This document shows positions 37,601-50,150 of a stretch of 64,000 nt of DNA, one piece after another; position 1 is the first letter of the stretch; each line of letters starts with the position of its first letter. The notes beneath the pieces were generated by a model that was not told the origin of the DNA, searched no databases, and saw nothing but the letters and a program-made list of their open reading frames with translations. A program made the position numbers and the translations under genes. The DNA is taken from the NCBI GenBank assembly GCA_950295325.1, contig OX485808.1, forward strand, positions 10,482,501 through 10,546,500, in the 5' to 3' direction. The DNA comes from Polytrichum commune (taxonomy: Eukaryota; Streptophyta; Polytrichopsida; Polytrichales; Polytrichaceae).

Positions 37601-38891
37601 GAGCTTTGCCTGCAGGAAGGAGAGAATACAATAACAATTTTCGCAGGAGACTAATCAAGAACCTCACAGGAACTGCGGAACAAAATATTGCAACTTGATG
37701 ATCTTGACAGGAATCGTTCTAGTGGTGTCCAGGCTCGAAGTCGTCCCGAGCAAAGTGCTTTCTGACCAATTTTAAGGCCAATTTTTTTCCAATGCACAAT
37801 TAAAAGTGTTGGAAACAAAGGACATGAGGACAGAAGGGCAACACCTGGTCTATAGCGGAAGTTAGCTTCACAGAGAAAGCGTTGAGGACCATGGTGTAGC
37901 TGTAAAGCTTCTCAAAAGTGCCCCTCTCCAACACGTCTTCCAGGACAGTATCGTGTCCACCCTTCAAGAACTCCGCATATTGTTTGGCCGCTTGGCTATG
38001 ATCACATCATGCACCACAACCAAAGATCAACTTGGGTCATACACACAGAGGGTTAAGCAGACCCATTTACCCTATAATACATTATATGCAGGAAATTCTT
38101 CTCGACCCTTCTCGACTCTGTTATAATGCCCTCGCCGAACCATAGATCTTCTGGAACTTGTGTTGCAATATTTGATGCTTCACGAATAAATGCAATGAAG
38201 GGAGCAATGTGGGCTTAACATTCTAGGAGGCGAGGGATTTCAAGAAGGCAGGGCATAAGGGAGGGCCTTTAAAAATCAGGTTTGGCTATCCCATCATGTA
38301 CCACAACAAAATATCAACTTTGGCCGTATATAAACAGGGTTAAGCAGAAAAATCAACCCTACAATGCATTCTATGCAGGAAATATTTCTCGATTCTGATA
38401 TTACAACACCCTCGCCGAGCCACAGCACTCCTGGAACTTGTAGTGCAACATATGATGTTTAACAAGTGAGTACAAATAGGGCAGCCATGTGGGCTAACAT
38501 TCTAGGAAGCGAGGGATTTATAAAAGGCAGAGCATAGGGGAAGACCTTGAGAAATCAGGCAACATATAATGCTTCATAAATGAATGCAAATTGGGCAATG
38601 TGGCTCAACATTCAAGGATTTCAAAAAGCAGAGCAAGGGGCCAGACCTTGAGAAATCAGGTTTCTCGGTGCGTGACGCTGCAGCGATGGCAGCAAATGGC
38701 AAGTCCAGGGAGCCTTTGAAGGCAGATACAGGGGGGCCCTTCACACGCACCACATACACTGCTGATCGCGGCCCGGCCATCGCCATAGCCAGTGTGAAAT
38801 GGGTCATCAGCATGAGCAAGCACATGGGGAGCAAAGTATATGACCCTAATTTCAGCCTCTTTGCAGGGAAGGTCCCCATCAGAATTGACAT
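31698..38891 (-). CDS. Subtilisin-like serine protease (SBT2-type subtilase), ten exons
   Basis: Exons (minus strand): 38891-38647, 37995-37845, 37609-37206, 36377-36282, 36017-35948, 35379-35100, 34938-34589, 34080-33810, 32933-32649 and 32113-31698. All phases match, giving 855 aa. It has a signal peptide (hydrophobic about 18-38), an inhibitor I9 propeptide (YTMVLNAFSVKLT), catalytic D188 (MLDTGID), H265 (DGHGTHTSS), oxyanion N370 (HAAGNSG) and S633 (SGTSMATPH), a PA-like insertion at about 416-533, and a C-terminal Fn3-like domain (TRTVKRTVTSVG). The RIAVYKVIFRDGGF and DVLAGLDQAVHDNVDVLSIS blocks resemble plant SBT2 subtilases. A secreted wall or apoplastic protease is expected. Met5 (38879) is an alternative start. 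Introns carry several small inverted-repeat elements. Confidence 0.93.
33115..33508. mobile_element. Small inverted-repeat element in a subtilase intron
   Basis: AAGGTATGTGGGTGTTATTC at 33115 is inverted at 33485-33508 with one change. Size about 394 bp, with no coding capacity. It lies in the intron between the exons at 34080-33810 and 32933-32649. Target duplication not resolved. Confidence 0.5.
34180..34610. repeat. Tandem duplication including a copy of an exon end (subtilase)
   Basis: About 220 bp around 34180-34400 repeats at about 34400-34610. Both contain the segment reading PDSDSA-VQ on the minus strand, the 3' end of the exon at 34938-34589, plus its donor region. The gene therefore has a decoy exon end in its intron. 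Confidence 0.7.
36567..36972. mobile_element. Approximately 406-bp TIR element in a subtilase intron
   Basis: Ends GAGTTATCCTCAAAGTCTCT and its inverted counterpart are about 50 bp long with few changes. Interior non-coding. Family not assigned. Confidence 0.65.
38030..38650. repeat. Imperfect tandem copies of an exon-intron junction (subtilase)
   Basis: Three imperfect copies of a segment with ACATTCTAGGA..GCGAGGGATTT and GACCTTGAGAAATCAGG lie in intron 1. The last overlaps the true 3' end of exon 1 at 38647. Confidence 0.6.
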
Positions 38892-41025
38892 CTCTAATGC
38901 TTTATTCCTGTTTTTGGGTGCTGTTGTTTCTGTTCAAATTTTGGGTTGTTGGTGTTGAATCAGCTCGCTCTGCAAGTTTAGTTGCAGCCTCGTCCTGCAG
39001 GCTGTCGCAAAAGCATGGAAATACGATACATTAAGAACTGCACGACACGGCAAAGAATGATCGCGCCCAGTAAATTGCCACACAAGGAGAAACTATTCAA
39101 AACATACCCTCTCCGCGTCATCCAACATTGAAAATTCTCAGCTCAACAGTAGGTGCAAACTTGGAATTTGACATCACATATATGCACGAAGGTTTGCAAA
39201 TTAAAGAAACCTCTTTCCCCTTCAAACACTTCGGCTCCACTACTTCGACGGTCTCTGTCACTTCTTTATCTTGATCTTGCAGGATGTGAACTATCAAAGA
39301 ATCTTCGATCAGACACAAGTCTATGTCGTCGGCCACATTCAAACACTACCACCAAGAAAATAGAGATCACTGAGATTCTGTTCTCACCCACACCTGCAGA
39401 TAAAAAAATGATATACCTAACATGACTTTCTTGAACCCTGAATCTGTTTCGCAAACAAATCTCACGTCTACTAATTTCAAACTCCCTGCAGGCCTTTTTA
39501 ACTTCTTGACGTGCTGATCATTTCCCGGCCCAGATCTGTGCCCAATCTGCTCTCCTGTGCAGATTACCTACAGGTATAAGCCTTTCGGTTGATTTCAGCA
39601 TGATTGTGGCGGAGATTGATGCAAGCGGGTGAGATTGGGCTCATGGGAATCAGGCCATGAGTGGTTTGGCTTCCCACCATTGATGGCGGTGGATACCTAA
39701 CTGCAGCCAAGAAGGTGGCACACCAACTGAAACAATGTCCCAGGACTGGGAAGACGTTCATCGATTGTGGATGAGACAAATAGTTTTCTGTTGAGCAAAG
39801 CATCCAGAGAGGCTGTGGCCCACCATCCGTCACGGCCGCGGCAGCTTGGCCGCGGCTAGACGCGGCCACAGCTCTCACTCTCTCTTCTCTCTTGTTTTGG
39901 GTTTTTCCCAAAACCCCACTTGCCTTTGGAGCAACCCATGGCGAAGGATGCCTCAAAACGTCAACCCTATTCGGGTCATACTTTTGTGGGTAACCCTATT
40001 TTCTTCTCTGTTTCTCTATTTTCTAAGATTATTCGCTCTTTTGTCGACAATACTGTATTGATACCGATGAGTTACTGGCACTTGTGATTGATTGGGGAAT
40101 TTGCAGTATGCTATATTGACACTGAGAGAAGAGGTGGCAGGTGCTCTCTCTAAATCTTGCACAGTCAACAGTGCAACGAAATGCATAAATCATATCTCAG
40201 AGATATCCCAAGGTATTAATTTATTTCTGCAATGGGATTGGTCATAATAGCAAAATGTTTACAATCAAGTTTGAAGAAGTGGATGGAAATTTGAAGGTGT
40301 AAAGTGAATCTGTTCAAGTTCTCCAAGTTGGAACTTCACCAGATAATTTGTGAACAACTTTCTGTTGAATTCATCGACAAGAATTTCTTATGTGGTGTGG
40401 TTTTAAACGATAACTGGCTTATACATTCTGAATGCCTAGGAGATACTCTAGAAGTACTTGTGTGCTTACTCCCAACATAGAGACCTTTGGCCCCTTACAG
40501 GAGTCTTGCATTTCTGTCCATTCTTCTGGATGATTTTGTCAGATCTCTGGAGATACTTGAGCAATTCATTTTTTGTACTCTGATTTGTCTCCTTTTGGAC
40601 AAACAGGGCTTTGTATCAAACCTCTCGATTGTGGGTCAAAACCTCTCAATTCTGTAGTCACAGTTATTAAAGAACAATATGACTAGATTGCGAAGAATTA
40701 CTAAGATATTGTTCACCTTATCTTTCGCCAGGTGAATTTTTGCAATGGGTAAAGATCGTTTACTTCTTTCAAAATATCACCCGTCCCAGCTATTGGGTGT
40801 GCCCATTAGAGAACAGTCTTGATTAATTACAAGTTTTATTTCTCTGCGCCTAGTCCACTCCTATTGACATGCACTTGTATCGGCAAACTTGCATGCCAGG
40901 CTGATGATCCATATTATGGTATATTGCAGGATATTTGAGAACTGAGGGGGAGGAGCTTAAATTTAACATGTAATCTACAAATGTAAGGAGGGTTGTTTCT
41001 CCTCATCTTCAAGGGCAGGGATTTT
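38892..41025. other. Intergenic region between divergent genes
   Basis: This should hold the promoters of the subtilase (leftward) and the methyltransferase (rightward). A GC-rich inverted motif (CGGCCGCGGC / GCCGCGG) lies near 39834-39865, and a CT-rich leader-like tract near 39868-39900. A short frame starting ATGGCGAAGGATGCC near 39939 is not recognised. No further gene is supported. Confidence 0.4.
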
Positions 41026-41042
41026 GGGTTTAGGGTTTAGGG
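41026..41042 (+). promoter_or_regulatory. Telo-box in the leader of the methyltransferase gene
   Basis: GGGTTTAGGGTTTAGGG, the complement of tandem AAACCCTA telo-boxes, lies 26 bp before the ATG. Telo-boxes are common in promoters and leaders of plant translation-related genes, which fits an eEF1A-modifying enzyme. Function inferred. Confidence 0.5.
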
Positions 41043-41067
41043 ATTGAAGTAAAATCTCACTGCCGCT

Positions 41068-44000
41068 ATGGCAGGCAACGTCAATGCCAATGGCACTCAA
41101 GTGCCCCACCAACGCCAAGACCCACCTCCCAACAAATTGCTCTACCTCTCTCCCTCTTACTGGTGAGCACCTGTAATGTCATGGCATTTGGAACAACTTG
41201 ATCTGGGGTAAATAATTGTGAGATGGTTTACTTATGTCTGCAACCACTGTACCGAGGTTGGCCGTGTCGTCTTGCTGGATCTTATGGAGGCAGTATGGTT
41301 TACGCTTCAAACACAAAATAAAGTAAAGTAAGTGTAGATGTAATTAAAGTAAAACGTTTTGTATTTTATTTTATTTTTGTATTGTACCAGCTGATTACAA
41401 AGATGAGAAACATTCTCCTAAGCTTGTTATGTTTGACGGCAAACCCTTGACCTATACATGTCTTATCTCAAATGAGAATTTTGAACTTTCTATAAATTAC
41501 TAATTCGATGGCCAATCACATTTTAAATTGAGGAAACTCGATTTCTAAGTTACAAAAGTGATTCTACATGTGAATTGGAATTCTGGTGGTTGAAAGTGAT
41601 CCGGATGTGTGTGAGTGAATATGTTGATTTGCAAAGGAGTTGTGCTTGCACCACTTCTTCTGACATTGTCTTGACATGGGAAATACAAGAGAATTTTTGT
41701 TTAGGGTTGGTATTGTGTGTATGTCAGGGATGAACGATTTGTAGAGGAGGAACAGTATGAGTGGTTCAAAGACTATTCACATTTTCAACACCTTATTCTG
41801 GAGAACATCAAGCCAACTGATAAGGTGTGTAACTTAATCGGAATCACATTGCAATTTGACCTGTATTGTAACAGCCATAAAAATTAGTTTATGTTTGATA
41901 ATTTCCTTTTGGAGTTCAGAAGTCTGTGATATAGCTGCGTGTTGTTGTGGTGTAAGCCCATATCAAGGGCAATCTTAAATACGTAGATAGAAATTCTACT
42001 TGAGAAATGCATCAGAATTTGACCATAAAAGTACATATAAAACAGTTTTTGACTCAAGAAATTTATTACTGATTTCAAACCTCAACTTTAATTCTGATTA
42101 GAGTTGGTTGACTAATAGTAGTAGTAGAAGGTGAGTGCATTTTCTTGCATGATGGCAAAGACTGATATGTAGAAACTAGTAACCTCAATGGGTGTGTTTC
42201 TTCATGGTCATTTTCCTCCTTGATGTCAGGTGTTGGAAGTTGGAGCAGGCTCCTCGAGGTTGAGTGAAGACATGTACAAAGACGGGATCAAACACATCAC
42301 ATGCACAGATCTGTCAACTATTGCTGTGAATCACATGAAAGAGCGATTTGCAAATATGATAGGTCCCCTCTATTTGCTTCCATTCGTCTGATTCCCTGTG
42401 GCTCCAGTGATGCAATATATGTAGGGTTGGTATTGAATGCTTCTGCCCTCTTGTTGGCCATGTCAATCACTATGAATCCTGCAAATAGATGGATGACTTC
42501 ATGGATGAACAGTTTTTAAGAGACCCCTTGAGCTATGAACTATTCACAAAATCTTCCATCTATTTTGGTCCCTTCTTTGACTCCTCGTCATAGATTTTGA
42601 TGCACCACAATCGGAATCAAGCCAAACCATAACCATATCTTATGCCTTTTGTGGGATCAATGTAAATTGCATTGTAGGTATGGTAGCTGCTGAGGCAGAC
42701 ATGTTAAATTTGCCATTTCAAGATCAGAGCTTTGATGTGGTTATTGAGAAAGGCGCAATGGTATGTACTTCCAGGGCTTTTCTTTAAAGTCTTATTTGAA
42801 AATGTTTGGTCGGTGCTAATGTTTGATATGAGCTCATACAACACTTGTATTGCACTTCATTGAGATCTGGGTGTCCACATTTAACATCCAAGACATAAGT
42901 TCAATGAACCCAGTCATGCATCTTTCAAGTTATAGCTAGTTCAGAAGGATATTGCATGGAATCATTTGCATTGGGGTTTTGATTCTTCATCTGAATCAAA
43001 CTGTCTTTGGACCTCCGTATAAATAAGTTCAATATTTAACCTTCATGGGTCAGCAGTTTAGTTGACTTCCTGATAGACATTCTTGTACAAATAAATTTGT
43101 TTTATATTATTGAAAATGTGGCTGCTGCCAGGTTGAAACGCAAAACCTTTATAGACATTGTTCTGTTCAAGAAATAGACATGGAGACATACCTACATACA
43201 TGTATGGACGTTGGATTTGTTGAGACTGTAGTTGCTTTATATCTTTTTGGTGTTTGCTGGTTGTTTATGTTGGGTACCGCTGGTGTCTTTTTAGGATGTC
43301 CTTTTTGTCGACAATGGTGATCCATGGAATCCTCTGCCTGAGGTTGCAGATCGAGTGCGCGCCATGCTTGCTGAAGTCCATCGCGTCTTGACACCTACCG
43401 GCCTCTTCATCACCATTGCTTTTGGTCAGGTGCATACTTTCACATGTGAAATCATGTCAGTTGAATTCTTATAATGCTGTAATTTTTGCACTTGATTCCT
43501 CACTGGATTGGCATTCTTTTGATATAAGATCTTCTGTCAATCATTCTTCATTATCGGTTGGTTTATCTGAAGCCAGTAATTTCATTTAAACACAGCTATT
43601 TTGAATACTTTTATGATAACCAGTGAGAATTTGTAGCAAGTTTCGTGCGTCTTGTCAAATCAGGAGCTCTGTATATGCCATCAACTTCCTGCTTCTTATT
43701 TCAAATCTCAACTCAAGTCTGGGATGTGTTAACAGCCACACTTCAGGCGTCCATTTTTTGAAGCTGAAGGCTTGACATGGACAATGAAATACAAAACTTT
43801 TGGAGACAGCTTCCACTACTTCTTTTACACATTGCGCAAGGTATGAGGCTCACCTTGGACTTTTGACTCTTTGTTTATTCATCAGCATCTACTAGTCAAT
43901 GCATGTGTCCAGATGTTGCTGCAATTTTTAAGTATATCACAGAATCAGTCTCACACATCCAAGTTGTTGTACTCTTTTGAAGAGAATGAGATATTGGTGC

Positions 44001-44477
44001 TTAAACATGAGATCTCCAAGTATATATATGCTTAAAGCATATTTGTATGCATGTATAGGTTTAAGAAATATGCATGCTTGAACATTAGTTACATGCTTTG
44101 TTAAGAACATCAAGCGGTGATTTTTGCAAATATCAATTTTCAGCAACACTTTGCTTAAAATCCTTATCCTTGACACATCTATATTTGAAAGACAAGTCAT
44201 TTGTGTCAATAAAAAGGGTGCACTCTTGACAACAGAATCTCAATTTGTTTTCAGAATAGAGTGAAGTTTTGTACATAAATGTTCATAGCAAGTCCTGATT
44301 TTCTTACAGCTGATTGAACGCGTGTGATTACAGGGAACTAAGGATGTTTCTACATCTTCTTCCGTGCCAACTGAATTTATTGCACTCGAGAACATAAACA
44401 TGGAGCATGAGAACATGGACAACGAGGACTATCTGATGCACTCTGGATTGTTGGATGATGATGATATAGCAGAATGA
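41068..44477 (+). CDS. eEF1A lysine methyltransferase 4-like (class I SAM methyltransferase), seven exons
   Basis: Exons 41068-41162, 41728-41824, 42230-42362, 42678-42760, 43295-43429, 43736-43840 and 44334-44477 join in phase to 263 aa. The start ATG sits in GCTATGGCA context. Motifs: YWDERFVEEEQYEWFKDYSH (about 31-50), the SAM-binding VLEVGAGSSRLSE (65-77), DLS (motif II), ADMLNLPFQDQSFDVVIEKG, the family block DVLFVDNGDPWNPLPE, and GQPHFRRPFFEA with GDSFHYFFYTLRKG. This arrangement is typical of EEF1AKMT4 (METTL-type) enzymes, which methylate a lysine of elongation factor eEF1A in the cytosol. The last exon is a Ser/Glu/Asp-rich acidic tail. The gene looks intact. Large introns hold no evident genes. 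Confidence 0.9.
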
Positions 44478-44479
44478 AG

Positions 44480-45605
44480 TGAAAGATATTAGATCACCCA
44501 TATGATTAGTTAAAAAGTGGTCCTGTTTATGAACCCCTTACACAAAACATTGGGAAGAATGACATCAACTCGAGAACGCTGTTGAGTTTATGCCATTATG
44601 CCGAAGCAAACCATCAATGGCATTCATCAGAAGATACATTTGACAGGTACCTGGAAACAGCATAAGGAAATTGAGGTGGCCTTTATCTTCATGGGAATTG
44701 GAATGTCAGGAAGTGTGAGATTCTGTGAAGGTTATTCATGCACTTGTTGTGGTCCAATCAGGTTGCAATTATATTTGTGTACTGTAACATGAGTGTTGAT
44801 CATTGCAGATGAAGCAATGCCTCTTTCATGTCATTTGAATCTCACGTAGGATAAACCCGATGTCGTTTTTCTTTTGTCTAATAGGAAAAGGAGGTGAGAG
44901 TTGAAGGTGTGGAATGGTTAAACAGTCTGTTGATTGATTTTATTATTGATATGTAACTAGGTTACATCTAGGTCGACCTCGCAAATAGGTTGACTCATGC
45001 AAATTACCTTGCAATAAAACCAGATCACAAAAAATTATAACGTAATCTATTCATCCATATAGCAACCACATTAAAAACATGTTATAGTACCATGGTAATA
45101 GTTATTCAACTTAGTGTGCAATGTCAATAAATTAGTGTGGGTTAACCTGATTGCACATATTAGTGAAGGTACACTCATCCCCTTTTAACACCTAGTGTGA
45201 GGCTTGACAATGTCCCAAGAGATTTTTGGGCATAACCGGTCAAGATCCTAGTGTCCCCAAACCCACCTGGTTCCAAGTTGACATCTTTCGGTTTTTCTTT
45301 ATTATGTGAGGTATATTCCATATATTCCTCTAAAAAAATGGGTAATTTTCTTGAAGTTTTGAACTTCAACCAGTTTATTCTCAAATTCAATCAGTTCATC
45401 TATAACTACACCTTTTTGCCTAATTAGTGTGGGTTACCATTTGGAGCTACACATTGCTATAACATTCTACCAAGAGTATCATTTTAAACCCAAATAACAT
45501 AAGCAATTAGTATGCACACTAGAGAATATGATACAACTAAGTTGGTAAAAAACAATAATGTCTATAAATAGTTATGGCAACACATAACCTCTGAATCGTA
45601 ACCCA
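44480..45605. other. AT-rich intergenic sequence
   Basis: No gene seen. The motif TTAGTGTGGGTTA occurs near 45132 and 45423 and inverted near 45600, perhaps from a decayed inverted-repeat element. Confidence 0.35.
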
Positions 45606-45611
45606 CACTAA

Positions 45612-46511
45612 GGGCCGGTTTACACTATGGACCAGGAAGTCATCCTAGGGTGTTGTAAGAGCATTGATTGGTTGTTAAACTCATCCCGGGACCACTTCGG
45701 TTTACACCAAGGAAAAAATGGGAGAGTGACCATGAAGGTCGAAGTCCCTAAAATACATATTTTAAGGCCTAATTAAGACACTAACATGGTCCAACGGGTT
45801 TTGCGGTGAGAGAGGCAAGAGAGGTGGTATGGTAGGAAAAGGCAAGGGCCCATGCAAAGAAATGTTGTTATACTACTTTATTTAATGAAACAAAGAACAT
45901 CTTTTAGCATCTATATGATGTCATTAATTTTGAGAAGCAAGTCTACCCTCTATGTGCCTAGATCATATCATAGCCCATGAGACATACCATTTCTTCCATG
46001 CCCTACCCCTTAAACTTGCTCCCACATGTTTCATCAAACAATGTGGGACATCTAGAACTCAAGAATTTGAGTACACATGGTGAAGCGGGTAGCAAATAAT
46101 GCTCAATGTACAACACAAGGTACATGTCACATGTAAATTACATGTCACATGTACAAATTAAATTGCTTATTTTTTTGTTGTAAAAATTGTTGTGAGAAGA
46201 TTTGCAAGACACATCTTCGACACATTCAACAAGAAGTGAAGACAAGTAAAGCCCAAGAGGAGACAAGAGAATGAGCAAACTTGAATTTTTTATTCGAAAC
46301 TGCCCTTTTTGACCATGTTTTGAAAAAAATCGGCACATTCATTTTTTGGTGCATGGTCATTCTTCTTGGTCCACATTCAGTTCACACCCAGTGAGGGGCC
46401 CAAGACTTTCAAAACTGATTTTTTAAGAAGTCGGACCATGGAAGTTGGACCATGGAAAAAGGCCCTCCTCGTCCATGGTCCGACTTCATGGTCCATAGTG
46501 TTTAACCGGCC
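45612..46511. mobile_element. 900-bp non-autonomous TIR element
   Basis: Left end GGGCCGGTTTACACTATGG; right end is the inverted counterpart (CCATAGTGTTTAACCGGC). Similarity continues to GACCATGAAGTC. It contains repeated TGGACCATGG-type motifs and no open frame of note. The target duplication is unclear. A PIF/Harbinger-type MITE is possible. Confidence 0.65.
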
Positions 46512-47141
46512 ATATATAGTAGGGCACGATTTGGTGTAGTGGTCGGTTCTCCCCGTTAACTTAATTGAGGCTTGAGCCGGGTGAAAGCCTATGCATTACC
46601 AAATGTGTAGCCCGTATTTAAAGATGTAAGGTGAACAAGGGTAAGTGTGATTTGGTGACATTTTAACTTAGTCAGCACCGGGACTTCTTTTGTCAGTAAA
46701 CTTATCATACGACAGAGACGGTGGCCACAATGTGCATGGTACTACAATCTAACATCAACATGTGTTATGATCTAACATTTCAACGGTTCTCTTGACAAAT
46801 GTCATAAACTAATGTAACCCTTAACTTCTTCATAGGCCCGTTCTGGGTTTAGGAATGACTCTTGAAGGCAAATTTATCTGGAAGGAAGGTTCTAGGAAGG
46901 TTATAATGGGTACCATTGTGTTTCTCAATTGTCAGCGGCGATGATCCCATTCTAGTACGAAAAGATGGTTGTTCACAAGGAAATTTTAAAGTCAAGAATG
47001 CACTAACGTTTCAATTTGTTGATATATTACTATAGATAGTAATTTTATGTTATTTTTATTGAATTCTTTTAAAGATCGTCTAGTAACATGAGATCTCCTC
47101 ATGCAATTACTCTATGCAATGCAGCATACTTAAGCATTAAC

Positions 47142-47248
47142 CCTAAAAGAATTGCATCGGGAGTCCTCCCGATGCAAGAAACTCAAGCACAATGCAGCAA
47201 CACAAAGTAGTCTTACATCAAGAGGGCTCCCGATGCAATTCTTTTAGG
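47142..47248. repeat. 107-bp inverted repeat with GCATCGGGAG palindrome
   Basis: CCTAAAAGAATTGCATCGGG at 47142 is exactly inverted at 47227-47248. A second CTCCCGATGC lies just inside the left arm. Could be a tiny MITE or a hairpin locus. Confidence 0.75.
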
Positions 47249-48858
47249 ATAAGAAACAATTTAAAAATAAAAATAAATAAAAGTGCAATATTTAAGCTTA
47301 CTTGGCTAGAAACATGCATCAACTCAAGATTGTGCAACTCCTATTTGTTTAGACAGCTTGTCGATTCACACTACGAAATGTTCTACATGAGTATGGATTG
47401 AAAAGGGCAAAAAAACGATTAAAATGGATGAAAATTTGGATGAAAGATGGATGGGGATAGCAGAGAGGACAGTAAACTAAATCCTTATGCAAGCCATGAG
47501 GGACTTATGTTCCCTCCGCAATGCAACAAGGCTTCTCTATGGAAGCAAATATGAACATGGCCTCTGGGAGAGCTCCCCATATATACGACTCTCAACATGA
47601 TCGCACCACGCTAACAAATCACAATTCTATGCAAATAACATGTAGACTTTACTATGCCATGAGTGGTCGCCGTCGAAGTTGTTTGTCTGTCATCACCAAC
47701 ATAGGAGATTAGATTGCTAATTTGGTGTGGGCATTTCATTACAATCACGTCGTGGATGTTATGACAACACAACATTCCACCTCCATAATTCATTCCAGAA
47801 AGACATCTCGAAATGTGTACACTGTCAATATCACATATGTAGCGTGAAATCAAATTGTCATTTCCTCCATAACTTTTTCCAACACATATCAATATGTCAT
47901 GTCTTGTACCTCAAAATGTCATTCACATGTCCAAAAAACGTTGCATAAATGCGATTATCATAAGTGACCTAAATATTGTCATATGCTATCACCTACACCA
48001 ATGTTACACGCTATCATTATATGTGTGAATCACTATTACAATGAAGTAGCTACCCTTGTATTGATGCCTCTGACAATATTGCGAGGCCTCCAGATGCTTA
48101 CACATTTCAAGTTTTTAAGTGTGTTGCAAGAAAGCTCAAAAAAAATATTAATTTGTGCAAAATCTAAATTAGAATTCTAGAAATTTGAGGTATACCACTC
48201 CATAAATTGCGATAACATCTTACAAATACTGAAAAATAATTTTGAATAATTTGAAGAGATGGAGAACTTACCTTTGATTTTGATTTGTCACTTTCTTTTG
48301 TTGCTTTCGGAGAGACAAGAATGGCAGAGGCTCGGTAACATTTTGAATGAAAGACATTTATGATGACAAATCATTTGCTTAACATGAGTTGATGACAAAA
48401 TAGGTATTGCTATCAAGAATTCACAATAGAGATAAGAATCCTAGGATAACGATTCTATTTAAGAGATTGGAAGATATCCTATGAAGCCACTGGAGGAGCA
48501 CTGAAGGCTTGAATAGGATGAGGTCAATATGAGAACAACCTCCACATAAGTCCATACAAAGCACTAATTTTGAAGTTGTGACATATGGAATCTCACAATC
48601 CTCGGTGCGTTTGTGTCGTTTCACATTACTACATAGTTTGTATGTCCTTCTGTAGTCGTAGTGTGTATGTCACTCTTTAGTCTTCATCCTCACAAACTGA
48701 TACATTTGTAGTTATTTCAACATAGATCATCCATATGTTCATCCGTCCTTTCAACAAATTTTCATCCATTTGTCATCCAAAGTGGCATCATTATCTATAT
48801 AGCTAACATATGATTGTAATACATTGTAGTATCAAAAGTCATGATGTCAAATATTGCT

Positions 48859-48961
48859 TAGCATTGGGAGATCCCAATCCACATGATATTTTTAGTGTAG
48901 TGTACAATTTAAATCCTCTTCGTCATAAATTCAAACATTGGACCGGGAGGTCTCCCAATGC
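48859..48961. repeat. Related inverted repeat with GCATTGGGAG arms
   Basis: GCATTGGGAGATCCCAA at 48859 and CTCCCAATGC at 48951-48961 form an inverted pair. The arms differ from those at 47142 by one base, suggesting one family. Confidence 0.55.
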
Positions 48962-49129
48962 ATATATCAAACACAAGAGTCCTAGAAGTTTGTAGGAGCG
49001 AAATTCACATCAGGAGGTCTCACGATCATTGCACCTAATTTGCCAAATTTGATATGGTATACATGGCCTTTGATGATGGTCAAAAGTCGTACTAAAAATC
49101 AATGACGTTCAAGTAGAAATTGGGAAGGT

Positions 49130-49640
49130 TGTTTTGGGGAATACAAACCGTGTACCTCCATGTAATGGTCAGGTATTTGTTAGAGCTTTGAGGGTGGATA
49201 ATGGTCTCGACTAGCTTGTCATCGACTATCCACACATTAGAGATTGTATTGGCGATAATGTAGGGTCGCCAATTCCATGGGCTATAGAGAACATGATGAT
49301 ATGTAGCAATGAGGTTTTTGAGACATTTATTGACTCATTAGGTGAGAGGACATATTTTGCATGCGATGACGAAGAAATGACCGAGATGCTAAATTTAGAA
49401 GTTAAAATGCCATGATCATCGGATGCCATTGGATTGCATCTTGGATCCGTAATTATGAAGAAATTACACATAGAGTCCAATCGTTGTAGATCAAAATGGT
49501 GTCATAGAATATGCAACTTAGAGGATAATTTAGGTAATATGTTGACAACGGGTTGCATCTACGCTTACTTACCAGATGAGGTTTTTTTAATGGATAAGAT
49601 AGGTCCAATCACAATGGCATGATGGCTATTAACACAATGG
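49130..49640 (+). other. Unrecognised decayed open-frame region
   Basis: Several open stretches on the plus strand, such as PIPWAIENMMICSNEVFETF and CIYAYLPDEVFLMDKIGP, are separated by single stops. The composition is protein-like, but I cannot name a family. Probably a transposon-derived remnant. Confidence 0.3.
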
Positions 49641-49859
49641 TTGGACAAGGTGACCATATTATGTTCATGAGATTGTGGCCTCTTCCAGAAACGCATTTTG
49701 ATAATGGTCTTCTATTCTCTGAGATTGAGGAATTTCTATGTGAAAATCCTTCCAATGAGAGCTAAGAATAACTCATAAGTGGGGTGAAGAAAACTCCCTA
49801 TTGTAACTCCATTAGGAATAAAATGATAACATCTAAGGTCCCCAAAATCAAGTGTCTCC

Positions 49860-50150
49860 TTGATGTACAATCCATTCGTGTTATTAGTGTTCATGAATGT
49901 TGTTTGGAGACTTGTTGTCAATTGTTTCCATGAGCATCCACCCAACTTGTTAGAGTAAATTATTGATGCAAGGCCTTTGATGAAAGGAAGGAATGGGGTA
50001 CCAAGATTTTTAGTAGGATACAGAGTATGGGATCTAGCCAAGGAATAATACAAGAAGATAAAATCATTTGTCTTTGTGTGTGGTGAGAAATTCATGGAAT
50101 CTCTTGAGCCACTTTCATGGCCTATAAACAAAGATTCATCGACTCACTGC
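49860..50150 (+). pseudogene. Possible remnant of a DUF7869-type transposase
   Basis: Plus-strand translation gives HECCLETCCQLFP, similar to CVHCCCQLFP of the intact gene (about 7513-7535). The underlying DNA differs by one base over roughly 20 bp. Stops follow immediately. A weak match. Confidence 0.3.
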
